Shown: positions 60,192 through 64,000 of the stretch, in pieces
How positions within the stretch are numbered: the stretch's first letter is position 1
Layout: each line of letters begins with the position of its first letter
Assembly (NCBI GenBank): GCA_903847975.1
Contig: CAINFC010000080.1
Span: 38,914-102,913 of the forward strand
Direction of reading: 5' to 3'
Origin: an uncultured Acidobacteriota bacterium
Lineage (GTDB): Bacteria; Acidobacteriota; UBA6911; CAINFC01
DNA: 64,000 nt
Notes under the pieces: model-generated
The model's database searches: none
Told to the model about the DNA's origin: nothing
Seen by the model: only the letters and a program-made list of their open reading frames with translations
Made by a program: the position numbers and the translations under genes

Positions 60192-63100
60192 ATGAAGTAC
60201 GGAACGAGAACGCCCGCATTGCGGTGGATGAGCCTGGTTTTGTGTTTTTGCCTGCATCCCGCTGCGGACAGCTTAGCGCAATCGGACAACACCCAGATTT
60301 CCGGATACGTCCGGGATATTTCCGGGGCCGCCGTTCCCCAGGTAAAAATCGTGGTTTCCAGGGAAGGAAGCCTTTTCGAGCTCAGCACTTCGAGCAACGA
60401 GGCCGGCTATTACATCCTCGCGGGACTCCCGCCCGGCCTCTATTCCGTCAGCGCGGAGCGCAGCGGTTTCAAACGCCACCGGACCGAGCACCGCAAGCTC
60501 GATCCCAGCATCGCCGCCACCCAAGACATCCTGCTGCAGATCGGCGAGGTCAGCGAGACGGTCCTGGTGGAAGCGTCGGCCTCGGCGTTCCAGGCGGAGT
60601 CGGCCACGGTCGGCAAGCTGATCGAGCGCAGGCAGCTCGATCAGCTGCAGCTCAACGGGCGCAACCCGGTCTTCCTGGCGCTCTTGAAGCCGGGGGTCAG
60701 CGGGCCCAACCCGATGAACGTCTTCAGCTACGACACCCGGACCAACGGCAGCCTGTTTATCAATGGCGCTCGGGCCAAGGATACCCTGGTGACCTACGAC
60801 GGCGCCGTGGGGATCCGCACCCGTGCCGGCAGTTTTCTGGTCGGAGTGGCGGATGTGGATGCCGTCCAGGAAGTGCAGGTGCTGACCGCCAATTACAGCG
60901 CCGAGTATGGCCGGTCCGCCGGCGGCCAGATCCGGGTGGTGACCCGCAGCGGGACGCGCGACTTCCACGGAAATTTTTACGATTATTTCCGCAACTCCGC
61001 CCTGGACGCCAACAGCTGGTCGCGCAACAGCGCCACCACCTCCGCCAGCCGGCCCTGCGCGCAATACCCGCAGGACGCCCCGTGCCGCCCGGCTCCCTTC
61101 CACTACAACCAGTTCGGCTACAACCTGAGCGGGCCGGTCACCCTGCCCTTTCTGAACTTCAACCGGGAGCGCAGCAAGCTGTTCTGGCTGTGGTCCCAGG
61201 AGTGGGTCCGCCACCGGCAGACCACTACGGTGTCCATGACCGTGCCTTCCCTGCCGATGACCCAGGGCGATTTCAGCGAGCTGCTGGATCCCGCCAACCG
61301 CTTTTTCGGGAGGGCGCGGGCGATCACCGACCCCCTCACCGGGAAGGCCTTTCCGGGCAATATCATTCCCGCCAACCGGCTGAGCCCCAGCGGAGCGGGA
61401 CTTCTCAAGGCCTATCCCGATCCCACCGCCGGCTATATCGGTCCGGGTTCCGCCAATTACTACCAGGAAGGTCCGAACTGGGCCAACCAGCGTAAAGACA
61501 CTCTTTCGGTGGATTACAATCCGGCCGCGCAACATTCCTCCCGCTGGAGGGCACAGCCGAATCATTTTTCCAATTACAGCTGGAAGCGGAACTCGGTCGA
61601 CATGGTCCCCTGGGGGCTCCGGATTAACAATCAGACCACCTCACTCGGCTGGACTTGGGCGTTTTCGGCGCAGGCAGTGAACGAGCTGCTGGTCACCGGC
61701 AGCCGCGACCAGGTCCATGACTACCTCGAACACCTCGAAGGGTAAGTACAAGAGGGACCAGTACAGAATCCGGTATCCGTACCTGTTCCCGGAGGGCAAG
61801 ATGATTCCCGGCCGGATCCCCACGGTCAACATTCCCGGGGTGATCTCGCTGGCCAGCGCCGGCCAGTATCCGGCAAGCTCCGCAGGACCCATTTACGGTA
61901 TTTCCGACAATTTCACCTGGGTCCGGGGCGATCACACTCTCAAAACAGGGCTTCCGTTCGAAAGGGCCGGGGAGAACGACAATGACCAGCCGGGCAACCA
62001 GCAGAATGGGACCTTCTCCTTTCTGCACACCCGGCCCGGGGGAACCGGTCTGGCTCTGGCCAACGCCGCGCTCGGCCTGTTCTCGACCTATGCGGAAGGC
62101 GGGGTCCGCTCCTACACGCCGTGCCGCAGCCAAATGATGGAGTGGTTCGCGCAGGACAGCTGGAAAGTCACCCCGAAGCTGCGCCTGGAGATGGGGTTGC
62201 CCCACAGCCTGATTCAGCCTTACTACAGCCTGTGGCGCAATATGTGGGTGTTTGACGCCCGGGTGTACGATTCCAGGATCGCCGTCACCCAGGACCCCAG
62301 GACCGGATTTATCATCAGCGGCGATCTGAAATCCCGCTACAACGGGCTGGTCCTCCCCGGCGACGGATGGCCGGCATCGGCCCAAGGGCGCTTTCCGATT
62401 GCCGACAGCGGGGAATACGACTTTTTGTTCCGGGGCATTCCCAAGGAATATTCCCCGACCCACAAGCGCGATTTGCAGCCGCGCCTCGGGATCGCCTATG
62501 CGGTCACGCCGAACATGGCGGTCCGCTCCGGGGTGGGGCGGTTCTTCCAGCGCCTGGGGGTCAGCGACAATACCTTCCTCGGTGCCAATCCCCCGCTGCA
62601 GCCGGCGTCCACCATTTCCAACGGCTCCGTCGATCAGCCCGGCGGCGGTACCAGCCTGGCCCTGCCGCTGAGCGTTACCACCCAGGACCGGGACTATCGC
62701 AACCCGGAATCCTGGGTCTGGAATGTCAGCGTGGAACGCCAGCTGCCCTGGCGCACTACCCTCGCGGCGGCCTACATCGGCCGCCGCGGGCTGCACAGCC
62801 CCATCGCCCTGAACCTCAACCAGCTGCCGACCGGCACGCTGACGGCGAACCCGGGAATCAACGCCGACTACCTGCGGCCCTACAAGGGATACGGGTCGAT
62901 CCAGTTCGGGACCAACGCGGGCAGCTCCCGCTACAACGGCCTGCAGCTCGAAGCCTCCCGGCGCTTTTCCGGGAGCTTCGGCTTTGGCGTCTCCTACACC
63001 TATTAGAAATGCTACGACAGCAGCTCCGACCAGTATACCATCGCCGAGAACAGCTACGATCTCCGCAACCAGTGGGGGCCCTGCGGCTACGACCGGCGTC

Positions 63101-63666
63101 ACGTCGCGGTGCTCCACGGGATCGTGGAGCTGCCTTTTTGGAAAAACAGCCCCACCCTGGCCGGAAGGCTGCTGGGTGGCTGGACGGTGAGCTTCGTTTC
63201 CCAGTTTCAGACCGGGAATTCCACCTGGGTGGGGACGGGGGACGATTTCGCCGGAGTGGGACCCGGGAGCAGCGGCCAGTCCTGGGTACTCAACGGCGAC
63301 CCCGGCCTGCCCCGCGGCCAAAGGAAGTTTTCCACCGGCGCCGCGGACGGCAACTACTGGTTTAAAACCAGGCTGGCCGACGGATCGGCGATGTTCACCG
63401 CCCCTGCGTCGGGGACCTTCAATCCGAAGCCGTTCCGCAACCTGGTTTTCGGGCCGGGGCTCCAGAATCACAATCTCAGCGTCTTTAAAGACCTGCCGGT
63501 CGGCGAGGGGCGGAAGCTCCAGCTGCGTCTGGAGGCCTTCAACTGGCTCAATCACCCCAACTGGAACTTCCCGGGATTGAATCCGACGGTCAGCAGCTCC
63601 TTTGGCAAGGTGCAGAGCAAGAGCAGCGAGCGCTCGATGCAGATCGTGCTGCGCTACTCCTTTTAG
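60192..63666 (+). pseudogene. broken Oar-like TonB-dependent receptor
   Basis: The reading starts MKYGTRTPAL at 60192 (GGGAGG upstream) with a signal peptide, CarboxypepD_reg-like domain, plug ('EYGRSAGGQIRVVTRSGTRDFHGN' landmarks) and early barrel, then stops at 61743-61745. The protein continues one frame over from about 61717 ('TSNTSKGKYKRDQYRIRYPYLFPEGK' region), consistent with a single-base insertion near 61715. It is interrupted again by an in-frame TAG at 63004-63006 ('SYTY-stop-KCYDSSSDQ') and then reads cleanly to '...SMQIVLRYSF' at 63666. All domains of a receptor of about 1150 residues remain recognisable, so inactivation looks recent. Sequencing error could explain one lesion but less easily both. 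Confidence 0.85.
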
Positions 63667-63802
63667 CCCGGGCGAACGGCCTCCGGCCGGCGTAGCCGGA
63701 CAACTTTTGGTTTAGAGTCCCGGGGTGAGGTAAATGTTGCCGCAACGGGCCGTGCAGCGAAGTTCCCATGCAATCCCCGGTTTTTCATTCATGCTCCGAC
63801 TG

Positions 63803-63850
63803 TTGTAGTAATGGACAACACTCGTTATATGTTGTAATATGAACCAACAT
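63803..63850 (+). promoter_or_regulatory. promoter with two inverted repeats
   Basis: TTGTAG (63803-63808), 17 nt, TATATG (63826-63831). Inverted pairs GTTGT/ACAAC (63802-63806, 63815-63819) and ATGTTG/CAACAT (63829-63834, 63845-63850) overlap the boxes and the start codon of a tiny ORF, an arrangement like autoregulated small operons. The stretch 63667-63800 holds nothing clear. Confidence 0.45.
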
Positions 63851-63938
63851 GAAAGCCAGAGAGCTGCTGTATCAGCGCATTGTTTATGCGGACTTCGGCG
63901 CTAAGCAAAAGCAGACCATCTTTGCTCAGTTAAAGTGA
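63849..63938 (+). CDS. 29-aa ORF, possible truncated toxin-antitoxin gene
   Basis: Starts MKARELLYQRIVYADFGAKQ and ends FAQLK before a TGA. The opening recalls, by eye only, the 'MKAxLL...KIVYxDG' starts of TumE/DUF6516 toxins, but the frame closes after 29 residues, so it would be a frameshifted remnant. The inverted repeats before it support a regulated promoter. After 63938 no feature is visible up to the window end. Identity is a guess. Confidence 0.25.
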   Translation: MKARELLYQRIVYADFGAKQKQTIFAQLK

Positions 63939-64000
63939 CCCACCCTAAGAACAGCGATTTGCACAACCAGGCGTTTTAGCGAGAACCGGGAGCAAGAAAC

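Noticed and set aside
60192..61745. Programmed ribosomal frameshift as an explanation for the split receptor.
   Set aside because: No slippery heptamer followed by a pseudoknot is visible at the junction, and the second lesion is a plain in-frame TAG.
61693..63555. A 620-codon minus-strand frame across the broken receptor.
   Set aside because: The sense strand encodes clear TonB receptor segments in spite of lesions. The antisense frame is Gly/Pro/Arg-rich without motifs.

Overview
The window looks like a chromosomal segment of a Gram-negative, lipopolysaccharide-bearing bacterium with moderately high GC, most likely a member of the Acidobacteriota. This placement is an inference. It rests on two large TonB-dependent receptors with N-terminal carboxypeptidase-regulatory-like (Oar-type) domains plus a broken one, exported PD40/TolB-like propeller proteins, Tat-exported Gfo/Idh/MocA oxidoreductases, a GH106-type rhamnosidase, and a regulator whose N-terminal 'WKQIAAFLG..RTAKRY' helix-turn-helix is of a kind common in that phylum. 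Outer-membrane biogenesis genes (lptE, tamB-like, yidD) confirm a diderm envelope. I found no rRNA, tRNA, CRISPR array or complete insertion sequence.

Layout. 1-5.5 kb (minus): a polysaccharide operon with a UDP-sugar epimerase, an NCS1-type permease with a tiny membrane partner, a glycosyltransferase and a Wzm/Wzt-type ABC exporter. 6.2-12.8 kb (plus): leuS-lptE-holA, then argF and a Tat-exported oxidoreductase. 13.6-22.4 kb: a signalling island with a hybrid histidine kinase and an exported TPR-CHAT (caspase-like) protein on the minus strand, divergent from an HTH-FHA protein, a Ser/Thr kinase with a CHASE2-like sensor, and a FecR-like exported protein. 22.7-29.2 kb (minus): an RND efflux operon ending in a MarR regulator. 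29.4-39.4 kb: kup, an exported propeller protein, a small helix-turn-helix-like protein, a TonB receptor, and a Gfo/Idh/MocA plus ThuA-like pair. 39.5-47.3 kb (plus): DUF4870-yidD-tamB and GH106. 48.2-54.8 kb (plus): an Oar-like receptor, an orphan Cys-rich GG-leader peptide flanked by direct repeats, and a ten-repeat secreted protein. 54.9-59.9 kb (minus): kinase, response regulator and PD40 protein. 60.2-63.7 kb: a broken TonB receptor. The last 330 bp hold a promoter-like region and a 29-codon ORF.

The most striking non-coding content is a set of modular intergenic elements. At least three interior types (A, B and E/F) share related terminal inverted motifs around GCTTCGCAAAAAGTC or CCCGGCAAAAAGTC and enclose runs of hairpins. 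A separate family (C) is found only at gene 3' ends, mostly between convergent genes. A REP-like family (D) brackets the peptide gene.

Best candidates for something undescribed: (1) the CHAT / FHA / kinase-CHASE2 / FecR-like island at 13.6-22.4 kb; (2) the 92-aa Gly-Gly-leader peptide with five regularly spaced cysteines at 51870-52148; (3) the family of elements with shared terminal inverted repeats, including a near-empty end-to-end pair at 22417-22446.
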